Source of the DNA: Streptomyces daqingensis
GTDB lineage: Bacteria; Actinomycetota; Actinomycetes; Streptomycetales; Streptomycetaceae
Assembly (NCBI RefSeq): GCF_014645895.1
Contig: NZ_BMMP01000003.1
Span: 351,949 to 415,948 of the forward strand
DNA length: 64,000 bases
Direction: 5' to 3'
Of this stretch, positions 35,682-47,027 are shown in pieces. Under the pieces are notes generated by a model. The model searched no databases and was not told where the DNA came from. It saw nothing but the letters and a program-made list of their open reading frames with translations. Position numbers and translations under genes: made by a program. Position 1 is the stretch's first letter. Every line of letters begins with the position of its first letter.

Positions 35682-36686
35682 TCAGCCGCGGGACCGGTCC
35701 CGGCGGGCGAACCAGGCCGCGACCACCGCGCCCGAGACGTTGTGCCACACGGAGAAGATCGCGGAGGGCAGAGCGGCGAGCGGGCTGAAGTGCGCCGTCG
35801 CGAGCGAGGCGGCCAGGCCGGAGTTCTGCATGCCGACCTCGAACGTCAGGGCGCGCCTCGCGGGCTCGTCCAGCCCCGTGAGCCTGCCGGCCAGGTAGCC
35901 GAGCCCCAGCCCCAGCCCGTTGTGCAGCACCACGGCGAGGAAGACGAGCGCCGCCGCGGACATGATGGCGTCCGCGCTTCCCGCGACCACGACGGTCACG
36001 ATCACGGAGATGGTCAGCGCCGACAGCCACGGCAGCGCGGGCAGGGCACGCTGCACGTACCGGCCCGCGACGAGGCGTACGGCCAGGCCGGCGAGTACGG
36101 GAAGCAGCACCGTCTTGAGGATGTCGGTGACCATCGAACCCGCGTCGACCGGCAGGTACTCGCCTGCCAGCAGCAGCGTCAGGGGCGGAGTGACCAGGGG
36201 CGCCAGGACGGTGGACAGGGTGGTGACCGACACGGACAGTGCCACGTCTCCGCGTGCCAGGTAGGTGACCACGTTCGAGGCCGTCCCGCCGGGAGCGCAG
36301 CCCACCAGGATCACGCCGGCCGCGAGCTGCGGCGGCAGGTCCAGCGCCTTGACGACCACCCAGCCGAGGGCGGGCATGATCAGGTACTGGGCGCCGAGGC
36401 CGACCGCCACGGCCCACGGCCGCTTGGCTATGCCCTTGAAGTCGGGCAGGGTCAGAGCGACGCCCATGCAGAACATGACCACGCCGAGCAGGTACGGCAC
36501 GGCGTCCGCGGCGCCCGTGAAGCTGCCCGGACTGATGAGGCCGACGACTCCGGCGAGCAGCACCAGCAAGGGGAACAGCGTCACTGCGCGCCGGGCGGCA
36601 CGATCATCTGCGGTCGTTTTCGTTTCGCTTCTGTTCGTTTCGGAGCCCACCGCGCGATGGAACGCCCTGTTCCACAAGCGGTGCAA
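35682..36686 (-). CDS. Bile acid:sodium symporter (BASS) family transporter
   Basis: Up to 334 residues with nine to ten membrane helices. The conserved VGCAPGGTASNVVTYLARGDVALSV segment and GMQNSGLA are family hallmarks of BASS transporters, which move organic anions, including keto acids, with sodium. A GTG at 36650 would drop the first 12 residues; the outer start is TTG. It lies 43 bases after the P450 gene on the same strand and may be co-transcribed. The substrate is unknown. Confidence 0.85.
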   Translation of the reverse strand: MHRLWNRAFHRAVGSETNRSETKTTADDRAARRAVTLFPLLVLLAGVVGLISPGSFTGAADAVPYLLGVVMFCMGVALTLPDFKGIAKRPWAVAVGLGAQYLIMPALGWVVVKALDLPPQLAAGVILVGCAPGGTASNVVTYLARGDVALSVSVTTLSTVLAPLVTPPLTLLLAGEYLPVDAGSMVTDILKTVLLPVLAGLAVRLVAGRYVQRALPALPWLSALTISVIVTVVVAGSADAIMSAAALVFLAVVLHNGLGLGLGYLAGRLTGLDEPARRALTFEVGMQNSGLAASLATAHFSPLAALPSAIFSVWHNVSGAVVAAWFARRDRSRG

Positions 36687-36729
36687 CCTTGTCTCGCCAT
36701 CCGGGCGGCCGGCGCGGGAGGGAGACGCG

Positions 36730-37953
36730 TCAGGCGACGGGCGTGAAGCGCACCGGCAGCGACCGCGGACCCCGTGTGAAGACGCCCTCCTCGACGGGGA
36801 TGAACCCGTCGGGCAGGCGGAGGTCCGGCATCGCGTCGAAGAGCTGGTTGAGGCCGGTCTCGACCTCCGCCTTCGCCAGCAGCGCGCCCACGCAGAAGTG
36901 CCGGCCGAGCGCGAACGCGAGATGGTCCGCCGCGGCGGAGAACGCGGACGTCGTGGAGAGATCGCCGCGGAAGATGTCGAACCGCTCCGGGTCGCGGTAC
37001 CGGCTCGCGTCGCGGTTCGCGGCGCCGATCAGGCACGTCACGGTGGCGCCGGGCGGGATCGTGCCGCCGCTGACGTCGACCTCCTCGGCCGAGTGCCGCA
37101 TGATCATGTGCACGGGCGGGCTGTAGCGCAGCGTCTCCGCGAACGCCGCGGGGATCAGGCCGCGGTCGGCCTGTACGGCGGCAAGCTGGTCCGGATGCGC
37201 GAGCAGATTGGCGATGATCGCGGCGATCGCCTTGTCGGTGGTCTCGCCGCCGGCGGCGAGGAGCAGGCTGCAGAACGCCTTGACGTCCTCGTCGCTCATC
37301 CGGACGCCGTCGACTTCGGCCGCGCACAGCGTGGACAGCAGGTCGTCGCCCGGGTTCTCCCGGCGTTCCCGGATCACCGGGAGCATGTACTCGGCGAACT
37401 CCGCCCGGGTGCGCTCGCCCGCCGCCGTCACCGCGGGATCGCCGGAGAGGTTGCCGAGGAAGGCGATGACGGACGTGTACCAGCCGTGGAAGCGGTCGTG
37501 GTCGGTCTTGTCGAGGCCCAGCATGTCCGCGATGACGTCGACCGGTAAGCGGGTCGCGAAGTCGGTGACGATGTCGGCGGTGCCCGACTGACGGAAGGCG
37601 TCGGCGAGTTCGCGCGCGTTGCGCTCGATGACCGGCAGGAACCGCTCCTCCAGGTCCCTGCCCCGGAACGCGGGAGCCACGAGGGCGCGCCGCACGGCGT
37701 GCTCGCGTCCGCTGAGCTGGAGGATCGTTCTGCCGTGCACCGGTTCCAGCTGCCAGTCGTAGTTGGCCGTCGTCAGCCGCGACTCGCGGTCCCTGAAGAC
37801 GAGTTCGACGTCCTCGTACCGGGAGACGATGTAGCTGCGGGTGGCCTCGTGCCAGATCAGGGGCGCGTGCTCGCGCATCGCCGCGTACGCGGGGTAGGGG
37901 TTCGCCGCGAACTCGGGGGAGAGGATGTCGGGAACCTGCTGGGCAGCGGACAC
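36730..37953 (-). CDS. Cytochrome P450
   Basis: A 407-residue soluble P450 of normal actinobacterial length. It has the I-helix AAGGETTD, the K-helix ETLR, and the heme-binding FALGRHFCVGALLAKAE with axial Cys. The GTG at 37953 follows GAGGAG. A TTA codon (37546-37548, Leu136) implies bldA-dependent translation. There is no ferredoxin gene beside it. The substrate is unknown, and no biosynthetic cluster is adjacent except the downstream BASS transporter. Confidence 0.93.
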   Translation of the reverse strand: MSAAQQVPDILSPEFAANPYPAYAAMREHAPLIWHEATRSYIVSRYEDVELVFRDRESRLTTANYDWQLEPVHGRTILQLSGREHAVRRALVAPAFRGRDLEERFLPVIERNARELADAFRQSGTADIVTDFATRLPVDVIADMLGLDKTDHDRFHGWYTSVIAFLGNLSGDPAVTAAGERTRAEFAEYMLPVIRERRENPGDDLLSTLCAAEVDGVRMSDEDVKAFCSLLLAAGGETTDKAIAAIIANLLAHPDQLAAVQADRGLIPAAFAETLRYSPPVHMIMRHSAEEVDVSGGTIPPGATVTCLIGAANRDASRYRDPERFDIFRGDLSTTSAFSAAADHLAFALGRHFCVGALLAKAEVETGLNQLFDAMPDLRLPDGFIPVEEGVFTRGPRSLPVRFTPVA

Positions 37954-38143
37954 GGCGCTCCTCGGCTCGGCATCCAGAACATACGGGGACAAGGTATGCG
38001 CGTTCGGTGAGGACGGACAGGGCGCACGGCAGAGGCTTCGGTCGCGCCGGTGCGCCGGGCCCGGGGCCCGGCCCGGCCGGGCTGCGGGACCCGTGCGGTT
38101 CCCCGGCCGTGCGCCCGGTCTGCGTCTGCCCCACCCTTGAGGC

Positions 38144-38518
38144 ATGGCGAAGGTGAGGCATGTACGGGTGCGGCGGGTGTACGAGGAGGCCAGGCCCCGT
38201 GAGGACGGGCTGAGGGTGCTCGTGGACGGGGTGTGGCCGCGCGGCATGAAGAAGGAGGACGCGCGCCTCGACGAGTGGGCGAAGCAGGTCGCCCCGTCGA
38301 CCGGTCTGCGCAAGTGGTACTCCCACGACCCGGACAAGTTCGGCGAGTTCGCCGAGCGCTACCGCGCCGAGTTGGCGGAGCCCGAGGCCGCCGAGGCGCT
38401 CGGCAGGCTGAAGGAGCGCGCGGCCGGCAGGACGCTGACGCTGCTGACCTCGGTCAAGGAGGAGCAGCTGGACTACAGCCACGTCGCGGTGCTCCGCGAG
38501 GAGCTGGAGGGCGGCTGA
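38144..38518 (+). CDS. DUF488 family protein
   Basis: A 124-residue protein with the DUF488/YeaO signature (LVDGVWPRGMKKEDARLDEWAKQVAPS and LRKWYSHDPDKFGEFAERYRAEL, then LTLLTSVKEEQLDYSHVAVL). The biochemical role is unknown. It is divergent from the P450 gene and lies upstream of argG without sign of co-regulation. Confidence 0.9.
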   Translation: MAKVRHVRVRRVYEEARPREDGLRVLVDGVWPRGMKKEDARLDEWAKQVAPSTGLRKWYSHDPDKFGEFAERYRAELAEPEAAEALGRLKERAAGRTLTLLTSVKEEQLDYSHVAVLREELEGG

Positions 38519-38658
38519 GCGACGGGACGCGCCCTGGCAGCCGAAGGCTGCGTCTGTCCGGGTGCCCTCCCCGGGTGGGGCCGGAGGCGCGGCCTCCGCC
38601 CGTCTGACCGGTGGCTCCGTATGAGGCCCACGCCGTGCTGACCAGGTGCTTTGACGAA

Positions 38659-38698
38659 GCATACGGTCGAGTGCATACTTATGCCAGTCAGCGTATGC
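38659..38698. promoter_or_regulatory. argG promoter with a symmetric double ARG box
   Basis: GCATAC (38659-38664), GCATACTTATGC (38673-38684) and GTATGC (38693-38698) form one 40-bp dyad centred at 38678.5, as expected for an ArgR hexamer covering two ARG boxes. TTGACG (38651-38656) and CATACT (38674-38679) at 17-base spacing give the promoter, so ArgR would block the -10. AAGGAG at 38704 precedes the GTG start. Confidence 0.8.
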
Positions 38699-38715
38699 AC
38701 CGTAAGGAGAACCCC

Positions 38716-41467
<2,752 letters not shown>

Positions 41468-41551
41468 GGCATCCGCACGTGTACGCACGCGTATCAGCCG
41501 TTCAGTCGGGCACCCGAATGACCTCCCGACAGTGAAGCGAGGCGAGACGCG

Positions 41552-41983
41552 ATGATCGGATCTGTGCGTCACCGGCCTGACGCGATGCACGACGGCAAGA
41601 ACCACGACACGGTGGCCGAGCTGGTCAAGCAGGCTTCCGAGCAGCTCACCGACGTGGTCCGCAGCGAGATGCGTCTGGCGCAGGCCGAGATGAAGGAGAA
41701 GGGCAAGCGCGCGGGCTTCGGCGGCGGCATGTTCGGCGGAGCGGCGATCATGGGGCTGCTGGCCCTGTGGTCCCTCGTCTTCGCGGCGATCGCGGGCGTC
41801 GCCCTGGTGCTGCCCGTGTGGGCCGCTGCCCTGATCATCGGCGGCGGGCTGCTGCTGGTGGCCGGCGTGCTGGCCCTGGCGGGCAAGAAGCAGTTCGGCT
41901 CCGCCACTCCACCGAAACCCGAGCGGACGATCGACAGCGTCAAGGCGGACGTCGAAGCGATCAAGGAAGGAGCCCACCGATGA
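41552..41983 (+). CDS. Phage holin family/DUF1469-type membrane protein
   Basis: A 143-residue protein with an N-terminal amphipathic region (TVAELVKQASEQLTDVVRSEMRLAQAEMKEKGKRAG) and two membrane helices in a GLLALWSLVFAAIAGVALV / AALIIGGGLLLVAGVLAL hairpin. This is the holin superfamily III/DUF1469 form found beside DUF3618 and DUF4235 genes in actinobacteria. Function is unknown; it is not a phage gene here. An ATG at 41585 is an alternative start. It overlaps the next gene by ATGA. Confidence 0.85.
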   Translation: MIGSVRHRPDAMHDGKNHDTVAELVKQASEQLTDVVRSEMRLAQAEMKEKGKRAGFGGGMFGGAAIMGLLALWSLVFAAIAGVALVLPVWAAALIIGGGLLLVAGVLALAGKKQFGSATPPKPERTIDSVKADVEAIKEGAHR

Positions 41984-42333
41984 CGCACAAAGCCCAGGAA
42001 GGCTCCGCGGACACCCGCCAGCTGCGGGCGGAGGTGGAGGAGGCCCGCGAACAGCTGGCGGACACCGTGGCCGCTCTCGCGGGCAAGGCGGACGTGAAGG
42101 CGCATGCGCGGGAGATGGCCGCGCACGCCAAGTCCAAGGCGCTCTTCGAGGCCAACGAGGCGAAGGCCCGCGTGCAGCACACGGCCGAGGAGGCCGCGAA
42201 CCGCGGTTTCACCAGGCCAGGGCCCGTGCTGGCAGTCGTCGGAGGACTCGGAGCCGCCGCGCTGGTCACGTACCTGCTGCTGCACCGTGACCACCACCGC
42301 AACCACCGGAGCCACTGGAAGATGTGGAGGTGA
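41980..42333 (+). CDS. DUF3618 domain protein
   Basis: A 117-residue protein with the DUF3618 signature (LRAEVEEAREQLADTVAALAGKADVKAHARE) and one C-terminal membrane helix (GPVLAVVGGLGAAALVTYLLL), then a His/Arg tail. Translationally coupled to the holin-like gene. The trio may act on the membrane or septum, but there is no direct evidence. Confidence 0.9.
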   Translation: MTHKAQEGSADTRQLRAEVEEAREQLADTVAALAGKADVKAHAREMAAHAKSKALFEANEAKARVQHTAEEAANRGFTRPGPVLAVVGGLGAAALVTYLLLHRDHHRNHRSHWKMWR

Positions 42334-42338
42334 CCGGG

Positions 42339-42599
42339 ATGGTCAAGCTCCTCTACAAGCCGTTCGGCATCGTCTTCGGGCTCCTGGGCGGTGTGCTCGC
42401 CAGCGCGCTCTTCGGCAAGGTCTGGAAGGCCGTCACGCACCAGGACGACGCCCCCGACCCGTCGGACGAGCACCGCGGCTGGAAGGAGATCCTTCCCGCC
42501 ATGGCCCTCAAGGGCGCGATCGCCGGCGTGGTCAGGGCTCTGATCCACCGCGGCGGCGCCACCGGCGTCCGCGGCCTGACCGGCACCTGGCCCACCTGA
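42339..42599 (+). CDS. DUF4235 domain membrane protein
   Basis: An 86-residue protein (MVKLLYKPFGIVFGLLGGVLASALFGKVWKAVT) with one or two hydrophobic helices and the EILPAMALKGAIAGVVRALI segment of DUF4235. The ATG is six bases after the previous stop with GGAGG ahead. It is the third member of the conserved holin/DUF3618/DUF4235 operon. Confidence 0.9.
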   Translation: MVKLLYKPFGIVFGLLGGVLASALFGKVWKAVTHQDDAPDPSDEHRGWKEILPAMALKGAIAGVVRALIHRGGATGVRGLTGTWPT

Positions 42600-42624
42600 G
42601 CGGCCGGTCCGGACGGACAGACGG

Positions 42625-42662
42625 AGAGCGCCGGCACCGCGTACTCGCGGTGCCGGCGCTCT
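42625..42662. terminator. 17-bp perfect hairpin, bidirectional
   Basis: Perfect complementary 17-base arms around a TACT loop, lying between the DUF4235 gene and the convergent YihY gene. It is the longest perfect stem in the window and a convincing two-way terminator. Confidence 0.85.
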
Positions 42663-42689
42663 GCTGTGCCGCTCGCCGGGCCGGGGGCG

Positions 42690-43886
42690 TCAGGCCGCCC
42701 TGCGGGGGCCGCCTTCCTCCCCGCTCTCCCCGGGAGGGGGCTCGCCCGGGTCCGGCCGGTGTCCCCTGTGCTCTGCCGGGCCGGCCTCGCGGGCGCCGTG
42801 CCCGGGTCCGGCAGTGCCCGGGCCGCGGTCGCCGGGCGGCTGGTCCCCGGGGCTGGGCTCCGGGCCGCCCTCGGGCTCCCGGACACCGGAGTCGGGCCAT
42901 TTGCGCGTGTCGCGGGGAGTGACGTACGGCTCCTCCTGGAGGGGGTGCCCGCCGCTGATGGCCCGCTGCCGCGCCATCTCCGCGTCGAACTCGAGGCCGA
43001 GCAGGATCGCCAGGTTGGTGATCCACAGCCAGACCAGGAAGATGATGACGCCGGCGAGGGTGCCGTAGGTCTTGTTGTACGAGCCGAAGTTGGCCACGTA
43101 GACCGCGAAGCCCGCCGACGCGGCGAGCCAGATGAGCACCGCCAGCGCGCTGCCCGGCGTGACCCAGCGCAGACCGCGCCCCTTGACGTTCGGCGCGCCC
43201 CAGTACAGCAACGCGATCATGAAGGCCACGAGGAGCAGCAGGACCGGCCACTTCGCGTAGTTCCAGACGGTCAGCGCCGTCGAGCCGAGCCCGAGCGCGT
43301 CGCTGGCCTGCTGGGCGAGGGGCCCCGTGAAGACCACCAGCAGCGTGCTGACGGCGAGCAGCACCATCAGCAGCAGCGTCAGCCCGACACGGACCGGCGT
43401 CACCTTCCAGGCGGGCCGTCCCTCGGGGAGGTCGTAGACCACGTTCGAGGTGCGGATGAAGGCGGCCACGTAGTTGGACGCCGACCACAGGGCGCCCAGC
43501 AGGCCCACGATCGCCAGGACGCTGCCGGTGCTGCTGCTGCCCTGAAGCTGCTGGATCGCGTTGGTGAGGATGTCGCGCACGGACCCCGGCGCGAACTTCG
43601 AGACGTTGCTGAGGAGCTTGTCGATGGAGCCCTTGCCGAGGATTCCGAGGATGGACACGAGCACCAGCAGCGCCGGGAAGATCGACAGCACGGCGTAGTA
43701 CGTGAGGGCAGCCGCGCGGTCGGTCAGCTCGTCTTCCTTGAACTCCTTGAGCGTGCGTCGCAGGACCGACTTCCACGAACGTCCCCCCAGCTTTCCGGGG
43801 CTGTCCGCGGCGGCTTCCTCGGTCCTGGCGTCGGGACCCGCTGTCGGTTTCTCGGGCCGTCGGCCGTTGCTGTCGTCATCAGACAT
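42690..43886 (-). CDS. YihY/virulence factor BrkB family membrane protein
   Basis: A 398-residue protein with six predicted helices and the family segments FKEDELTDRAAALTYYAVLSIFPALLVLVSILG and LWSASNYVAAFIRTSN, and later YGTLAGVIIFLVWLWITNLAILLG. The C-terminus is a Pro/Gly/Glu-rich tail of about 100 residues. Long called an RNase BN, the family is now regarded as a membrane protein of unclear role. The ATG at 43886 after a GGGGGG-type site is favoured over a TTG at 43919. Confidence 0.88.
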   Translation of the reverse strand: MSDDDSNGRRPEKPTAGPDARTEEAAADSPGKLGGRSWKSVLRRTLKEFKEDELTDRAAALTYYAVLSIFPALLVLVSILGILGKGSIDKLLSNVSKFAPGSVRDILTNAIQQLQGSSSTGSVLAIVGLLGALWSASNYVAAFIRTSNVVYDLPEGRPAWKVTPVRVGLTLLLMVLLAVSTLLVVFTGPLAQQASDALGLGSTALTVWNYAKWPVLLLLVAFMIALLYWGAPNVKGRGLRWVTPGSALAVLIWLAASAGFAVYVANFGSYNKTYGTLAGVIIFLVWLWITNLAILLGLEFDAEMARQRAISGGHPLQEEPYVTPRDTRKWPDSGVREPEGGPEPSPGDQPPGDRGPGTAGPGHGAREAGPAEHRGHRPDPGEPPPGESGEEGGPRRAA

Positions 43887-43965
43887 GCCCCCCGGGGTTG
43901 CCCCCTCGGCGTCGGCCAATCACGGGCGTGGGCCCTTCACCCGGGCGGCCCGTTCCGGCTGGCGC

Positions 43966-44646
43966 TCAGGCGGCCTTGGCCTTGGTGGCGTACATGTCGA
44001 CGTACTCCTGGCCGGACAGCCGCATGACCTCGCTCATGACCTCGTCCGTCACTGCGCGCAGGACGTAGCGGTCGCGGTCCATGCCGTCGTAGCGCGAGAA
44101 GTCCAGGGGCTCGCCGAACCGGACAGCGATGCGCTTGCCCGGCGCGGGGCGCGGGATGCCGTTGCCACCCGGCTGGATCGCGTCGGTGCCGATCATCGCG
44201 AAGGGGACGACGGGCGCCCCGGTCATCAGGGCGAGGCGGGCGATGCCCGTCCGGCCCCGGTACAGCCTGCCGTCGGGGGAGCGCGTCCCCTCCGGGTAGA
44301 TGCCGAAGACCTGTCCCTCCTCCAGCACCCGCCGGCCCGTCATCAGGGCGGCGACGCCGCCGCGTCCGCCGTCCCTGTCCACCGGGATCATGCCGACGCC
44401 GCTGAAGAACCAGGCCATGGCCCGGCCCTTGAGCGACTTGCCCTTGACGTACTCGTCCTTGCCGATGAAGAAGACCTGCCGGTCCGTGACCAGCGGAAGC
44501 ACCATCGAGTCGATGAACGTGAGGTGGTTCCCGGCCAGGATCACCGGACCCGAGCCGGGGATGCGCTCGGCCCCTTCCACCTGCGGGCGCAACAGCACGC
44601 GCAGCAGCGAACCGAGGGTTGCCTTGATCAGACGGAAACGGGACAA
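43966..44646 (-). CDS. 1-acyl-glycerol-3-phosphate (lysophospholipid) acyltransferase, PlsC type
   Basis: A 226-residue PlsC-family enzyme of phospholipid synthesis. It has NHLTFID (the NH-x4-D catalytic motif) and YPEGTRS (acceptor-binding). A longer reading begins at 44766, but a TTG at 44646 with GGAGGAA five bases before it gives the standard N-terminus (SRFRLIKATLGSLLRVLLRP). It is divergent from the phosphodiesterase gene, which breaks down glycerophosphodiesters. Confidence 0.87.
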   Translation of the reverse strand: MSRFRLIKATLGSLLRVLLRPQVEGAERIPGSGPVILAGNHLTFIDSMVLPLVTDRQVFFIGKDEYVKGKSLKGRAMAWFFSGVGMIPVDRDGGRGGVAALMTGRRVLEEGQVFGIYPEGTRSPDGRLYRGRTGIARLALMTGAPVVPFAMIGTDAIQPGGNGIPRPAPGKRIAVRFGEPLDFSRYDGMDRDRYVLRAVTDEVMSEVMRLSGQEYVDMYATKAKAA

Positions 44647-44959
44647 CTGTTCCTCCGGTCGACGACGTTCGAGCGCGTAGCCGCGCAGGTGAGGACGATA
44701 CTTGCCGGTGGACGCGTCACGGACACCGGGTTCACCGCACCGATACGCAGAGTTGACGTGTGCCACGTCTTTCGTCCCCCATGCCCGGGTGGAGGGGGCT
44801 TTCCCGGCGTCCGGGTGTCATCTGCCCCGAGTTTCCCGCTTGTTCGGCCCTAAGCCTCCCCTCGGCGGTGAAGCCGCACCTACGATCAGCCAGGCGTCCG
44901 CCGGGGCCGTTCGGTGTCCGGGCGGGCGCATTCGGATGAGACGAGCTGAGGGAGAGCCC

Positions 44960-46114
44960 ATGGGACAGGAGCAGAAGCCGGGTCGCAGACTCGTGCTCGG
45001 AGCGGCCGTGCTGGGTGCCGCGGGTGCGGCGTCGGTGGGCACGGGCGGCAGCGCGCTCGCGGACGACAGGAGCGGGGAGCGCGGTAAGAACAGGCCGGGC
45101 AAGCTGCCGGTGCCGGCCGTCGTGGCGCACCGGGGGGCCAGCGGCTACCGCCCCGAGCACACCTTCGGCTCGTACCAACTCGCCCTCGACATGGGCGCGG
45201 ACGTCATCGAGCAGGACCTCGTGCCCACCAAGGACGGGCACCTCGTCTGCCGTCACGAGAACGACATCACCGCCACCACGGACGTCGCGGACCACCCGGA
45301 GTTCGCCGGCCGCAAGACCACGAAGACCGTCGACGGCAAACCGCTGACCGGCTGGTTCACCGAGGACTTCACCCTCGCCGAACTCAACACGCTGCGGGCG
45401 AAGGAGCGCATCCCGCAGACGCGCCCGCACAACACCCTCTACGACGGGCGCTGGCAGGTGCCCGCGTTCGAGGACGTCCTCAAGTGGGCCGACGAGCAGG
45501 GCAGGAAGCGCGGCCGCCCCGTCTGGCTGCACATCGAGACCAAGCACCCCACGTACTTCCGCAAGCTCGGGCTGGAGCTGGAGCCGCGTCTGGCGAAGCT
45601 GCTGCGCAAGTACGGGCGGCACCGCTCGCACTCGCCGAACTTCGTGCAGTCCTTCGAGCCCAGCAGCATCCAGCGGCTGTCGAAGCTCGTCGACTGCCCG
45701 GGCGTGTGCCTGCTGGACGCCCCCGACTCCCAGCCCTGGGACTTCGTGGAGGCAGGGGACCCGCGGACCGTGGCCGACCTGGTCAAGCCCGAGGGCCTGA
45801 AGTGGATGGCGCGTTTCGCCGACGGCATCGGGCCGGTGGTGGACCTCGTCATCCCGAAGAACCCCGACGGCAGCCTCGGCGAGCCGACGACGCTCGTGCG
45901 GGACGCGCACGCGGAGAACCTCGTCCTGCACCCGTACACGATGCGCAACGAGAACACCTTCCTCCCGCTGGACTTCCGCAAGGGCACCGACCCCAACGCG
46001 TACGGGGACGCCTTCGGAGCCTTCAAGGCGTACTTCAGCACCGGCATCGACGGCATCTTCACCGACAACCCCGACACCGGGAAGCTGGCGGCGGCCGACT
46101 TCCGCAAGGGCTGA
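44960..46114 (+). CDS. Glycerophosphodiester phosphodiesterase, Tat-exported
   Basis: A 384-residue secreted enzyme that hydrolyses glycerophosphodiesters to glycerol-3-phosphate. The N-terminus has twin arginines in GRRLVLGAAVLGAAGAASVG followed by an A-L-A type cleavage site near residue 35. The TIM barrel has VAHRGASGYRPEHT, the metal-binding Glu/Asp in VIEQDLVPTKDG and HENDI, and later HIETK. GAGGGAGAG precedes the ATG. It likely scavenges phosphate or carbon from lipid or teichoic acid debris. Confidence 0.92.
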   Translation: MGQEQKPGRRLVLGAAVLGAAGAASVGTGGSALADDRSGERGKNRPGKLPVPAVVAHRGASGYRPEHTFGSYQLALDMGADVIEQDLVPTKDGHLVCRHENDITATTDVADHPEFAGRKTTKTVDGKPLTGWFTEDFTLAELNTLRAKERIPQTRPHNTLYDGRWQVPAFEDVLKWADEQGRKRGRPVWLHIETKHPTYFRKLGLELEPRLAKLLRKYGRHRSHSPNFVQSFEPSSIQRLSKLVDCPGVCLLDAPDSQPWDFVEAGDPRTVADLVKPEGLKWMARFADGIGPVVDLVIPKNPDGSLGEPTTLVRDAHAENLVLHPYTMRNENTFLPLDFRKGTDPNAYGDAFGAFKAYFSTGIDGIFTDNPDTGKLAAADFRKG

Positions 46115-46122
46115 CGCGCGGG

Positions 46123-46146
46123 CGGCCCGGGCACCGTCCCGGGCCG
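46123..46146. terminator. 9-bp hairpin after the phosphodiesterase gene
   Basis: CGGCCCGGG and CCCGGGCCG surround CACCGT, starting 8 bases after the stop codon. It is a probable terminator. Confidence 0.65.
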
Positions 46147-46283
46147 TCACGGCAGCACGGTGCGGTCCGGCGGGGCGTGAGCTCCGTCGGACCGCACCGC
46201 TGTGTGCGCCCCCGCACTCGCCCGCTCGGGTGGCGTGACGCGGGCGCGGAAACCACGGCGCCCACCGGGCCGTCGCGACGGGC

Positions 46284-46913
46284 ATGGACTCCTTTACAGC
46301 CGACGCCGGGCACCGCACGCACCTCCCGCGGGGCCGCCCGCCGGGCCCGCTCCCCGGCCCCCTCGATGAGCCGCCGCCGCAACTGCCGCCGCCGCTGCGC
46401 CGGTTGGTCGCGGCCGAATGCGCCGCCGAAGCACCCGCCGCCGGCGTCGAACCGGAGGACCTCCAGCAGGAGGTGTGGCTGCGCTGGCTGGAACGGGAGC
46501 ACGCACGGCGCCGCGCCACGCCGGGGGAGCGCGGCGGCGCCCCCGCGGGCCCTTCCGCGGGGTGGCTGCGCTGCGCCGTCCGGGCGGAGGCGCGGCGGGC
46601 GCGGCGCCGCGCGGGGAGGGAGACGCCCTGGCCGCGGGAGGGCGTCACCGGCACGCCGGGGAGCGCGCCGCTGCACCAGCCGGCGGAGCTTGCCGTCCTG
46701 GCCGCCGAACACCGCCGCCTGCTCGACACTGCAGTCACCCGCCTTCCCGGGCGCTGCCCCGCGCTGCTGAGGGCGATGCTGTCCCGGTGGGACCTCACCT
46801 ACCCCGAAATCGCACGTGAGTTGGGAATGTCACAGGGCAGCCTGGGGCCGCTTCGTTCCCGATGTCTGGGTTGCCTGCGCACAATGCTCGCGGCGTCAGA
46901 TTGCGGAACCTGA
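46284..46913 (+). CDS. Sigma-70-like (ECF-type) regulatory protein
   Basis: A 209-residue protein. A Pro-rich N-terminus precedes a region-2-like stretch (VEPEDLQQEVWLRWLE), and a region-4-like helix-turn-helix closes the protein (LPGRCPALLRAMLSRWDLTYPEIARELGMSQGSLGPLRSRCLGCLRTML). The -10 recognition helices are poorly conserved, so it may be a divergent sigma factor. No anti-sigma gene is adjacent. Confidence 0.7.
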   Translation: MDSFTADAGHRTHLPRGRPPGPLPGPLDEPPPQLPPPLRRLVAAECAAEAPAAGVEPEDLQQEVWLRWLEREHARRRATPGERGGAPAGPSAGWLRCAVRAEARRARRRAGRETPWPREGVTGTPGSAPLHQPAELAVLAAEHRRLLDTAVTRLPGRCPALLRAMLSRWDLTYPEIARELGMSQGSLGPLRSRCLGCLRTMLAASDCGT

Positions 46914-47027
46914 AGTCGGGGGAATGCTGCGGACAGCAATCGGCGTCATCAGGGCAGACAGTCCGGACACGGCACCCTCGTCTTCTCCGTGCCCGGACTC
47001 ATTCATGGCAAGGGGAGGCAGGCGCAC

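Noticed and set aside
41552-41983. Prophage remnant suggested by holin annotation
   Set aside because: No other phage gene nearby; this holin-like family is a standard actinobacterial housekeeping neighbour of DUF3618/DUF4235.
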